In this document: piece after piece, positions 11,990 through 23,331 of the stretch
Layout of the letters: every line of letters begins with the position of its first letter
Position numbering within the stretch: position 1 is the first letter of the stretch
NCBI GenBank assembly: GCA_021292105.1
Contig: CM037864.1
Location: 8,174,635-8,238,634 of the forward strand
Source: Anadara kagoshimensis
Taxonomy: Eukaryota > Mollusca > Bivalvia > Arcoida > Arcidae
Reading direction: 5' to 3'
Length of the DNA: 64,000 nt
Made by a program: the position numbers and the translations under genes
Notes under the pieces: generated by a model
What the model saw: only the letters and a program-made list of their open reading frames with translations
What the model was told of the DNA's origin: nothing
Database searches by the model: none

Positions 11990-13388
11990 ATATCACATAA
12001 CTCAAAATACCGAGACACAATGACATGTACATGTTATTTGATGCCATATAGAAACAGCTGATTTCTATCTAGGTCAGACAAATCACCTCCAAATTAACTG
12101 CGCAAGTAAGAATATAGTTCCATTTAGTTATAGTAAAGGTAAAGTAATTCCGTAAAATAATAAAGACAAAATCAGTATGTAAGTTCAAATTATGTTATAT
12201 TTTTTCGAATCCATCAAAATTACTTTTCAAAGAATTGGAAAGCCTTCAAAAGTCTAAAAATAAACAACAGACTGACACAGTTTTTATATGACGTCATTAG
12301 GCGCCACCACTACGTAAATGATGTCACTGTTGTGTTCCACATATCATTACATCACAGAATGTAGCAAACCTTTTGGGAATTTTTTCTTTGATTATACCAA
12401 TTCCTTCTCCGTCTACTTTTACGGTATCCCCAACATCAAATGCAGTCATTTTGGCCTGACGTAGTAAAAGTTGTAAAAAAAAAAAGAAGTACATAAATGG
12501 CGTCGGAATATTTTCTCACGCTTTAACCAATGAGAAGCGCGAGAACTGATTACGTCACAATCAAGTGATATTACATGGGTACCTGTGTAATACGAAAAAT
12601 ATTACACCGTTTTATTCCATCAATAAACAGGAGAGTTGTGTGATATTAAGTGATCCCAATATGATGTCTTGTTTTGTTTGATTTAGTTGTTTGTGATGTT
12701 CGAGGTTGGTTGTTCCCAAATACACATTTCCTCAGTTAGAAATTATATTATTTCAGTAGTTCTATATCAATGTCAATTATGACATTTGCAGCCGGTCAAT
12801 GGAACAACCAATAATAAGAATGTCATACGTGTAGTCATAAGCAAGCACATTGTAAAATGAACCAAGCTTCATAGCTTATTTACACGTCATTGGCCACAAA
12901 AATTAATATTTAACAATATTATTGCAACTGTTAATAAAGGAAAACATGTCTCAGCTAGAGTATACACTTGAGACACAAATATAGCCGTACCCAGAAGGAC
13001 AGAGGAAAGGACGAATACTAAATTTGGTATGTGATACATCGTCTTACGTTGGTGTATATTTGTGTCAAGTTTGATCAAAAATTCACCCATAGATATTGAA
13101 GATATGAATCGGACACAATATTAGGATGGGCGGTCAGAAGGACAAACCATGAACCCTAAACTTCGATTGCGGAATTGTATAATTAACCACCCCAAAAAAC
13201 AAGATATATGGGGAGCGGTCACCGACACAAACGCACCAAGATAAAGAAATAACCGCCATGGACATTGCATGTATACGTATCGAAAAAAAACATGGATAAT
13301 CTCTATTCAATTTTATCACTGTTTTCTTTACTTTCAGGAGAGATTTACTCATTGACATATTGAATGTTTCACACGTGTAACTTGTTAG
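11990..13388. promoter_or_regulatory. Region upstream of the channel gene; promoter not located
   Basis: This 1.4 kb lies immediately 5' of the proposed first exon and should include the promoter and 5' UTR if exon 1 is right. A perfect TGACGTCA (CRE-like) lies at 12290-12297, but the same octamer occurs elsewhere in the window, so it carries little weight. No convincing TATA box or initiator was identified. Apart from a hydrophobic 67-codon minus-strand frame judged to be chance, no coding sequence is seen. Confidence 0.25.
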
Positions 13389-13439
13389 ATGTTTCCCAAT
13401 ATCGGGGGTATACGCAGCCATTCGGCGCATGGATCGGGA

Positions 13440-13478
13440 ATGCCAAAAAGTGCCAGGCGTAAAGACAGTGCAATAAGG
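13440..13478 (+). CDS. HVCN1-like: Proton channel exon 1 (N-terminus, tentative)
   Basis: The exon encodes MPKSARRKDSAIR and ends at a strong donor, AAGG|GTGAGT, in phase 0, which is what exon 2 requires. The Met at 13440 has G at -3. An in-frame upstream ATG at 13389, directly after a TAG, would add 17 residues but has T at both -3 and +4. A third ATG at 13429 in another frame opens a 15-codon uORF. The short basic Ser/Arg-rich peptide fits the cytosolic N-terminus of the family but has no diagnostic motif. The assignment rests on donor, phase and an open frame only, so another exon in the 6.6-kb gap remains possible. Confidence 0.5.
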
Positions 13479-16400
13479 GTGAGTATTTAAACATTGTGCT
13501 TTGATTGTATTCGGTTTATTGTTGAGCTAGAGGTCATAAATGTATACATTACAAATGCATTGACTTATTTGAATCTCTTTGGAACCATTGCGTTAATTTT
13601 TCGATGACAGCAGTGTGTCACGCGCTCTGTGATAAAGCGATACGTCAGTAAATATCTTCAGCCAATCCGCTTTCGATGTACATCGAATGGCGGAGGAATA
13701 CATACCACCAAGGAACTACTTATTCATTCATAATTTCCTACGGGTTCATTCATAAATCTATCCGTCGACTACAGGGACGCTCTTTACTAGCGGTAACAAA
13801 CGTAGAAATTTGTCATACTGCACCAATTTAAAAAAATAATTTGAAAATAAAAAACAATAATAAAAACCAATATTTGTTGTCTTTTCATTTCAAAATAATT
13901 TTTAATGATTTATGACCATTTTCCATTGCCTGTAAAGATACAGCGCAGTGAAATAATTAGTGAGTCCGAGGTCACCACATTTAAATTATGAACAACTGTT
14001 TGTTATTCGACTAAATTATTATATTCATAGTAATATCTTACCAAACAGATTATTGTTTAGTGAAAAAAGGAGAAATAGAATTTAATTTTCAAAAGTGTTT
14101 TACTGAACTATATTTTATGATCGCCAAGCAACGAAACAAATAAATATGGCTGTTCTCTTTATATGGTTCTACAATAAGAGTTATCTCGCTTTAAGTGTTT
14201 CCAACCACATTAATACACCGACTTTGAAGTTTCGAAAAATACCTATTTGTGGGTAAAAATAATGTAAATATAATAATAAGGGTTGAATTTCACTTTGAAT
14301 GCTGTCATCGAGGTATGACTACATCAGCTCACGTTCAAAGTTTACATGAATCGCTGGTGAGGGTAAAGTTTTCGCTTATTTGACGCTAAAGAAATAACCG
14401 CGAAAATATTACCCAAGCGAAAATGTCTACCATACAGGTTTATGTATCATATATATAAAATATACATCCACTGATATTGGCTACGTGAAAGTTATATTCA
14501 CGCAAAATGCCAGATTTCAGAAATCGCGAAATATTCACCAAAGGAAAAAAAACCCTTTACAGTGACTGATTCCTTTAGAAGGGAAGTTTGGTCAGTACAA
14601 TTGATTCTTTGAGAAGGGAGTACTTACGCGTACTATTGGTAGTCTGAAAAGTCTGGTAGATCTATGTACTTATATCCACGTTTATATTTTCTGCTTCCTT
14701 GCTTCACTTTTCAAGACAAAATGGCCAATGACTATCACTTGCTGGCATTCAATATTCTCCATTACTTTTTGTATAATATGGGTAACAATTATTAAGTTAA
14801 AGCGTCTAAGTGGAATCAAGGAAATCGTAATCAAACTACCAATTTGATTTACTAGAAATCCTTACGGCATTATTGACACTGTCAATAAACATTCGTTTAA
14901 GAATGGGCTTATTAAAGGCCCCCTATAGCATTATTAACACTGTAAAGATGAGGTTGAGAATAAGCTTACTCGGGCCCCTTATAACATAATTGACATATAA
15001 AATAAAACTACTCCGAGAATGAATTTACTTAAGCTTCTTCCGGCATAATTGACACGTCCATAAAACTACTGTTGGAATGATCTTATTCGGAAATGACAAG
15101 GTCATTAAACCAATGTTGGAATGAGCTGTAGGGATGTTTTGGTGTCTAATATCTCATGTTTCAGCTTTAGGATCCTTGGCATTTGAAATAGTCTAAATCA
15201 CTTATTTATAATTTATCTTTCAAGAAAAATCAAAACAAAAACATGTTTTTCAGCAATTTGTTAGTTTTTATGGTACTGATCGTCTTATTTATGGAGTGCA
15301 AATTTTGACTTTGCGTAAAACACCACAACCCAACTGCACTCTCAGTTCGGTACTTTAAATATGTATATTATGCCTGCAGTTTGTTTGTGTTAAGGAGGCT
15401 TTTAGGAGGAAAACGTTAAGTAAATTAGTAAAATTGTTTATTTAATTATCTTTCTTGGCAAGTGGTTTTCAGTGACCAATTTCATAGTTATTGAAGATGA
15501 TCACCTCAATTAAAACTGGAGATTGTAAAATATTATAATACATACATGTAAAATTTTTAATGACGCCGCTGTGATCTGTCAAATATTTTAAGGATGTTGT
15601 ATACCTTGGCTTGTGAAGACCCTCAAAACGTTTAATTACCGTCATCCCAATATTGTTGGTAAGTGTGATGTCGCAGTTTTCAAAATTACCCTGGATATAT
15701 TTGACGTCCCATAGTCCCATGCTTCAGCTCAAATCATTCCCTCACGATTTTCAATGGTGGGTGTAGCTAGCTAAACACTAGGTACATACCCTTCCTGAGC
15801 AACCGGTCTCACTGTCCTTGTGAAGGTCCTCATGTTTAACCTAATTCGCCAGCTTCAAAGTTTTTCACTTTACTTTTGTATCTTGGTTTGAATATGAATC
15901 GGTATGCAATTGCAACAGGATAGAAAAAAGAGGTAATATTGTACAGGTCCAGCGTTCAATTTAATTTATAACCTGATGGCCTGAATCATATATGAACATT
16001 GACTTTCAAAATGCATTATGTATTTAGTTGCATCTCTATATGTCATTGAATAATTCTTTAACTGCATACTGCTATATTCCATTACATGTATCTCATGGGA
16101 GTCTAGCTGTTTTAGAGCCGTTAATCCGCGACAAGCGTCTCATATTCTGCAGTTTCAACGTTCGTTTATATTGTCGGATTTCAATAATGCATTGTGTTGG
16201 GTGTTTAGGTGTCTCGTCAATATGTCACTAATGGCTTAATGTCGTTCATTTCTTTAATATAATATTACATCACACATTACATATTTATTGCGTTTCAGTT
16301 GCTCTATTCTGTCTTTGGGGTGCTGAAGCGAGTCCCCTGCTGTTCTGGCTTATAAATTATGCCTACGTGGCGTTGTGTGTTTATATACAAATACTGTTGC

Positions 16401-17895
16401 CATGACATTTATCCATTGTTTATTTTTTCTTAAATTATACATTCAGATTCGACAAATAACAACAAGATATCAAGTGCTACATTTGAACGTCAATATCTAT
16501 ATTCAGAACAGACAGACCTGTCAAAAGTTTAACACCAAGCTAACGGATTACTGCAGAATCGACAGTTCATCTCAAATACTCGTTAGCTATATCTCGCCAG
16601 CTTTTCGGCAGCTGTTATCTATTCTTAGACCACTAGCTATCCATATCGCGGCCACTTGATCTAGGCAGCCACACTTTGTCGGCAGCTGTTCTCCATTCTT
16701 AGGTCACTCAGTTATCTATATCTCGGCCACTAGACAGTCTTACTTTGACTCTTTTTCGTTAACTTATACCTGTACTGTATTTTTTAAAATGAAATATAAA
16801 TTGTCAAGTCTATGTAAACAAACGTTCGTGGTAATGTGGTATGGTGTATATTGCAGCATATCATATGATTTTATTTCAATATTTACTCGCTACGGTATAA
16901 CGGCGGCAATCAGACAAATTCCATGAAATAAATCTTATTTTGTAGATTTAATATTACACATGACAACCTTGACAGACTCGATTTTAACTTGAAATGTGTG
17001 CATTCCTCAAAAACCTTTTATATTACAAGGAAAACTAAAACATGGAATAATGGCGGGTATCCCAAAAGAAAGAGGGTCATGTTTCTGCGTATTGCTGCAT
17101 TTCTTTGTCTTCTTGCTTCTCCATTTTTTTTCTAAAAGCGTGTCTGAGATGATTTGTGATTTGTCAGATATTTTCGAAACTTCATTTGAGGAAAAGTTTT
17201 CCATTGCTTTGCTCTTTGCAGCTCTGATATACGAGTAAAAGGAAAAAAACTAAACTTGAATTTAATCGAATTTAGTCAAAGTCATAAAAATCGGTAAAGG
17301 TATTATCCTCGCTATTCTACTTCTGACCTTTTCATGAAATTATGAATTACTACTACAACTTAATTGTACTATTTCATAGAAAAAATCAAAAGTAACACCA
17401 GACAAAACTGTACCAATTTATATTTTGGTTTTAAAACATGTTGCCCTTGAATTCGTGTTTTTGTAGCCGTTTAAACTAATAATTAAATAACGGATGTGGA
17501 TGATGATAACATACCAATAAAACCATTTCTTCTTACTGTAAAAACCATTTTAAACTTAAAAAACGTTCATGGTGTGAAGAAAAACGATTGTAAAACAATT
17601 ACTAACACCTAGTTTCTATGATCAGGTAGGATTGTTTCTGGGTTAATTTTTTATGAAATAGCAGAAAAAGAGAAAAAGATTAGTGTTTAGATATGCTTTT
17701 AATATGCAAGTTGCATTAAGTTCTTTAATTGTTATTGCAGTTATGGTTATTTTGTGGCGGTTAAATGCTGATAATATTTTTGATAAATATTTTGACTTAT
17801 AGATACCAATAAGCAACCGCAATTAACACCACGTGTTATTATATTGCTGTGTACACCAATTATTTGTTTATTTATTTATTTAATATCCACTGTTC

Positions 17896-17959
<64 letters not shown>

Positions 17960-20185
17960 GACAATGCACTCAAAACGTAATTGATGTTTTAGATACCCAA
18001 ATATTTGTGTAAAACTTCAATTTCAATAAAGTATTAAACAAAGTTACAACAGACCCGATTTAAATGTTTTCCTTCATTTGAACCGAAAAAAATTATCTTT
18101 TTCTTAAGCGGCAATCAAGACAAAAACTACTTCCGGAACAACTAGTTGTCAAGTGAACCAGTCAAGTTGCTAGGGAATAATTTTGTTGTATATTGTTTTG
18201 ACAATGGGTATTGTGAAATATATAATTCTTTCATTGATTTGGAAAAATTGTTAAAGTTTTACTCATGGATAAAATTGAATTTTTGTAAAACTTAACATTT
18301 ACTTCATTTGATGTTTAACATTTTTCACGTAAGAGCATTCGTCTCGATTTGACAGTATTGTTTTCGATCTTTTTTTGCATATATGATTCTGTAGGGAGTA
18401 ATTCTTGATCTGCGTGTATACTCGTCTGTACTTCAAACGCATTGTTTCAAACTTAAGATTTGCCTCATTAGATGTTAAAATTTGCGTTAGATTCGAATGC
18501 CTTCTTTGCAATACGCTGCATTGCTGAAGATCTAGGCGTTTTCCAGAAATATGCCCTTTGGGAGGAGACCGAGAACCATTTCATCGTCTGCATACTTTCT
18601 GAAAATCAAGGTTTTAGTACTTTAAACGCCTGATTGAGTATTGTTTGAACAATTTGATGACAGTCTTCTGTCACAAGTACAAGAAATATGCCCATAGAGA
18701 GGAGACAACAGAGGCGTCCAACCCTTGGTACAATTCGTTTAACGTTTGTGCTTCAAACGCCTGCTTGAGTAATGTTAGGGTAATTTTGCTGACAGTCATC
18801 TTTCGCAAGGACAAGAAATATGTCCCTGGAGAAGTTAAAATAGAGAATGTTAAACCCATTTAGTTTGGCTGTATAGTCCATCCTTGGTCTCCATATTCGA
18901 ATAAAGTTAAGGTTTTCAGTTTTTTTTGTACTTCAACTTCAAACGCCTGATTGAGTATTGTTTGTACAGCTAAACTTTAGAAATTTTAGAAATTGGTAGT
19001 AAAATGGCTAAGATTGCGTAAGAAATACACACCAAGACGTATAATGTTGTTAAGTTATTGCGAAATTTCCTGGGGTTAATTGAGAAAACGTGAAAACCAA
19101 TTTAACTGCCAAAACAAATTATCTTCTTTGTTGTTTGAAAATATGATTAAATTCAACTACAAAATGTTTTCTGAAAACGTTCATTCATAATTTCTATCTT
19201 TGGTAATTAAAGATGAAATTTATCGGCAATTTTGAAATTACATTTTCCCCAAAGGATTTAAAGATAATTTCAAGTTTAATCTTCTAAACCAAAACACTGC
19301 AATAAATAAACGAATTCAAATTTTAACGGCTTTTCTCTATCCTTTTGAAGGGCGTGTTACATTATGGCAATGAATGTATACATTCATCAGATATAATGAC
19401 TGTTATTTGACCTAAACTAATAAATTTGAGAGAGGGAGAGACAGAATTAATGGTATTTTACGACACAGTCAAAATTCTTTCACTTTGGAGGCAGTCAGCT
19501 CTAGAAATGTGGGGGGGAACCAGAGTGCCCGGAAAACACTTACGTACCATCATGTGCAAACTGACAAACTTTCTCACACTAGGATCTGCCTGATGGGGGA
19601 ACCGAACCTACGCGGTGAGAGATGATAACGTGACCTGTAAGTTCACGCAGGTAAGCTCACACTTTGGACGATTCGGCGACGGAGGGCCGAGAGAAGGGGG
19701 GGGGGTTGATAACAATTTTGATTGTTTATAAAACTAGCTTACTATTGTTATTTGTAGTGATGAATTTCTTGCAGTCTTTTATTAACAAACAAAAATCCAA
19801 ATTTGCTTTGTTTTATGGAGATCGCTTATTCATGGAACTAGTCGATTTGTTAATACAGTCAAACCCGTCTATAAAGACCACCGAAGAGTACAAATAAAAT
19901 TGGCCTTTATGAGCAGTTGGTTATTATATACAGGTTAAATAGCATGAATAACTAGAAATTGGAGTAAATTTTACTGCCCTTTAGCACCAGGTGGCCCTAA
20001 TGTAGAGGTGTTTTTCATTAAGGCAGGTTTGATTATAAAACATTTTTCTTTCATTATGTATTTCAGACTTTAGTGGCAGAGACGTTAGTTTTAGCAAAAA
20101 CTCACGGTTACGTGGAAAAAATAGAAAGTGAATTAGAAGAGGAACTTCAACAAGATTTTGACAAACCACAAGAAAGATTGGGAAG

Positions 20186-20235
<50 letters not shown>

Positions 20236-23200
20236 GGTGTCGTAAAATTGTAGAATTCAGCAAAATCATGAAAAGTGAGAGGTTACATAAAAATTAAAAA
20301 TTTATTAACATTTAATAGAACAATGAATTTAAGATGATGTTAATTTTAAGTTGGAAAAAGCGTACATTTGAGATTCAAAATTGTATTTGATTTTTTCTTA
20401 ATTTCATGAAGTAGCATCACCCTGGTTAAAGCTAGTTATCGACCTTTGGGCCTTTTGATTGACAATAAAAGATTCTTACTGCCCTTTGTAAGCGAACGCC
20501 TTACGAACCAAGGTGTTGAGTGGCACTCTGTTTTTTTATGCCACCAACGTATTTATTAAAACTCCCATAATCTAACTTTATGCATGTTCTATGGCTTTTT
20601 AGTTTCGTTTATTCAACTTTAATTTTATCCCGGTATCCAACTTCAAGTTTAGAAAAATTCATTTTCAACATTTCACTTTCTTATTTTTGAAGGAAAATGA
20701 TGTTTTTATAAGTGACATAACAAAATTATTTTTTCTATTTTTTTCCCATAAAATTGCATATTATGCCAGTGTTTATTTACATCATTAGACGGCCGTTTCA
20801 AATACAATTCCCCGGACCCAGACCAAAAGTGATGTTTTATAAGTAATAAATAAACTGATGTTATATGAAAAAAACAAAAGAAAATAAAAAATTAAACTTT
20901 TTTTCATTTTTGAGGAAAAAAATAAGCACATGCATATATGTTGTAGAAGTAACACAAGGATCCTTCACGGTACAATTCTACCAAACCTTCTCTCATAAAT
21001 ATTCATTCGTACATTTGAAACATTTGAAATTGACAAGTGATAACGATTTTAGAAAAATTGTATCAAATGTTAGAGATATGATTTGAACTAAGACGTAGTA
21101 GACCACTTCAAATTTCTGTCTAGATTACCAATGTGTACAATTTATGGTGCATGCAAATCGGCTTGTCGTTAGCACCATGATTTTACTGCAGTGAACTAAG
21201 GTGCCAGCAAACCACTTCCGATTCGTGTCTAGATTATCAACATTTACCATTTTCGTGCAGCAAAATCGGCTTGCCTTAAGCACCATGATTTTATACTTTA
21301 GTGCGATAAGCTACTAAGACAATACTTTTAATCTTATAACCAAGATCTATGAGCAGAGATTTTTCCGAACAAAAAAAACCAATGGTTCTTGAAAAGTGAA
21401 AGATCTGTCTAATAAGGGTTCGAAGTTGATCAGTGTCACTCTGTTCTGTAAGCTTCCAAAATATTTATTCAAAATCCATAATTGAATCATACTCAACGGA
21501 TTTGCAAAATTTAGCTTCTTTAACTTTAATTTTATTTTCGCTTTTCCACTTCAAGTTTAGATATTCCAATTTCGAATTGAATTTTTTTGAAGAAGAAGAA
21601 GAAGAAGAAGAAGAAATATGTCTTATAAGTATGTCATGTGCTGTTTTTGAATTTCTAATAAAATAATGCATTCAAAAACAGCACATGAAAATAATGCATT
21701 CAAAAACAGCACATGACAACTATAACAAGAACATGTAAAATTCTTTATTTTTTAAAAAAAAAGTATTATATATTGATATGTCATAAATGTAACACAAGGA
21801 TCTTTCACGGTAAAATTCTACCAAAGCTACTCACATAAATCTTGATTTATACATTTGAAATGTCAGTCAGTAAACTTGATAAATGGGAAAGTGATAACGA
21901 TTTAAGAAAAATGGTATCAAATGTTACAGATATGATTTGAACTAAGGCGTAGTAGACCACTTCAAATTTCTGTCTAGATTATCAATGTGTACAATTTATA
22001 TTGCATGCAAATCACCATGATTTCACTGCAGTGAACTAAGGTGCCAGCAAACCACTTCCTTTAGCACCATGATTTTATACTTTAGTACGATAAGTTACTA
22101 AGACAATACTTTTAATCTTATAACTAAGAATTATAGGCAGAGATTTTTCCGAGTAGAAAAATCAATCGTGCTTGAAAAATGAAAGATCTGCCTAATAAGG
22201 GATTCGAAGTTTATCAGTGGCACTCTGCTCTGTAAGCTTCCAAAATATTTATTTAAAATCCATAATTCAATCATACTCAACGGATTTGCAAAATTTAGCT
22301 TCTTTAACTTTAATTTTATTTTCGCTTTTCCACTTCAAGTTTAGATATTCCAATTTCGAATTGAATTTTTTTTGAAGAAGAAGAAAAAGAAAAAATATGT
22401 CTTATAAGTATGTCATGTGCTGTTTTTGAATTTCTAATAAAATAATGCATTCAAAAACAGCACATGAAAATAATGCATTCAAAAACAGCACATGACAACT
22501 ATAACAAGAACATGTAAAATTCTTTATTTTTTAAAAAAAAAAGTATTATATATTGATATGTCATAAATGTAACACAAGGATCTTTCACGGTAAAATTCTA
22601 CCAAAGCTACTCACATAAATCTTGATTCATACATTTGAAATGTCAGTCAGTAAACTTGATAAATGGGAAAGTGATAACGATTTAAGAAAAATGGTATCAA
22701 ATGTTACAGATATGATTTGAACTAAGGCGTAGTAGACCACTTCAAATTTCTGTCTAGATTACCAATGTTTACAATTTATGGTGCATGCAAATCGGCTTGT
22801 CGTTAGCACCATGATTTTACTGCAGTGAACTAAGGAGCCAGCAAACCACTTCCGATTCGTGTCTAGATTATCAACATTTACCATTTTAGTGCAGCAAAAT
22901 CGGCTTGCCTTTAGCACCATGATTTTATACTTTAGTGCGATGAGTTACTAAGACAATACTTTTATTCGTATAACCAAGATCTATAAGCAGAGATTTTTCC
23001 GAACAGAAAAAAACCAATTGTTCTTGAAAAGTTAAAGATCTGCCCAATAAGGGATTCGAATTTGATCACTTGCACTCTGTTCTGAAAGCCTCCAAAATAT
23101 TTATTTAAAACCCATAATACAATCATATAAACGGATTTCCTAAATTTAGCTTATCCAACTTTAATTTTTTTTTCACTTTTCAACTTCAAGTTTAGATATT

Positions 23201-23287
23201 CCATTTTTCCATTTTCAAAATTCAATATTTTTTTATTTTTTTAAGAAGAAAATTTATGTCTTATAGTACGACACGAAAATTTAAAAT

Positions 23288-23331
<44 letters not shown>

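Larger units (their letters stand above)
13479..20066 (+). other. Intron 1 of the proton channel, 6.6 kb
   Basis: Donor GTGAGT, acceptor TTTCAG. It contains a four-fold degenerate tandem repeat at 14860-15120, a family G repeat at 15590-15910, MITE A at 16511-16779, a microsatellite at 17896-17959, a tandem repeat at 18590-18970, a SINE-like element at 19440-19655 and MITE C at 19854-20035. No other exon was recognised. Confidence 0.5.

Noticed and set aside
12290-12297. CRE site (TGACGTCA) as a promoter element of the channel
   Set aside because: The octamer also occurs near 7345 and 41304, far from any promoter, and it lies about 1.1 kb from the proposed start.
12887-13090. Hydrophobic 67-codon minus-strand frame resembling a membrane peptide
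   Set aside because: No family is recognised, there are no clear splice partners, and AT-rich sequence often yields hydrophobic frames.
13134-13430. 98-codon minus-strand frame upstream of exon 1
   Set aside because: It has no recognisable domain and lies in the presumed promoter and 5' UTR of the channel gene. It is probably chance.
16996-17238. Possible alternative first exon (MAGIPKERGSCFC...)
   Set aside because: There is no good phase-0 donor in the frame and no similarity to Hv N-termini. The exon at 13440 has a much better donor.
17896-17959. CRISPR-like or regulatory direct repeat
   Set aside because: It is a plain trinucleotide microsatellite, and the genome is eukaryotic.
20865-21086. 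Lysine-rich 73-codon frame and the Glu-run frame at 21433
   Set aside because: Both lie in the 0.8-kb array and change or break in the neighbouring units, so they are not maintained as coding.
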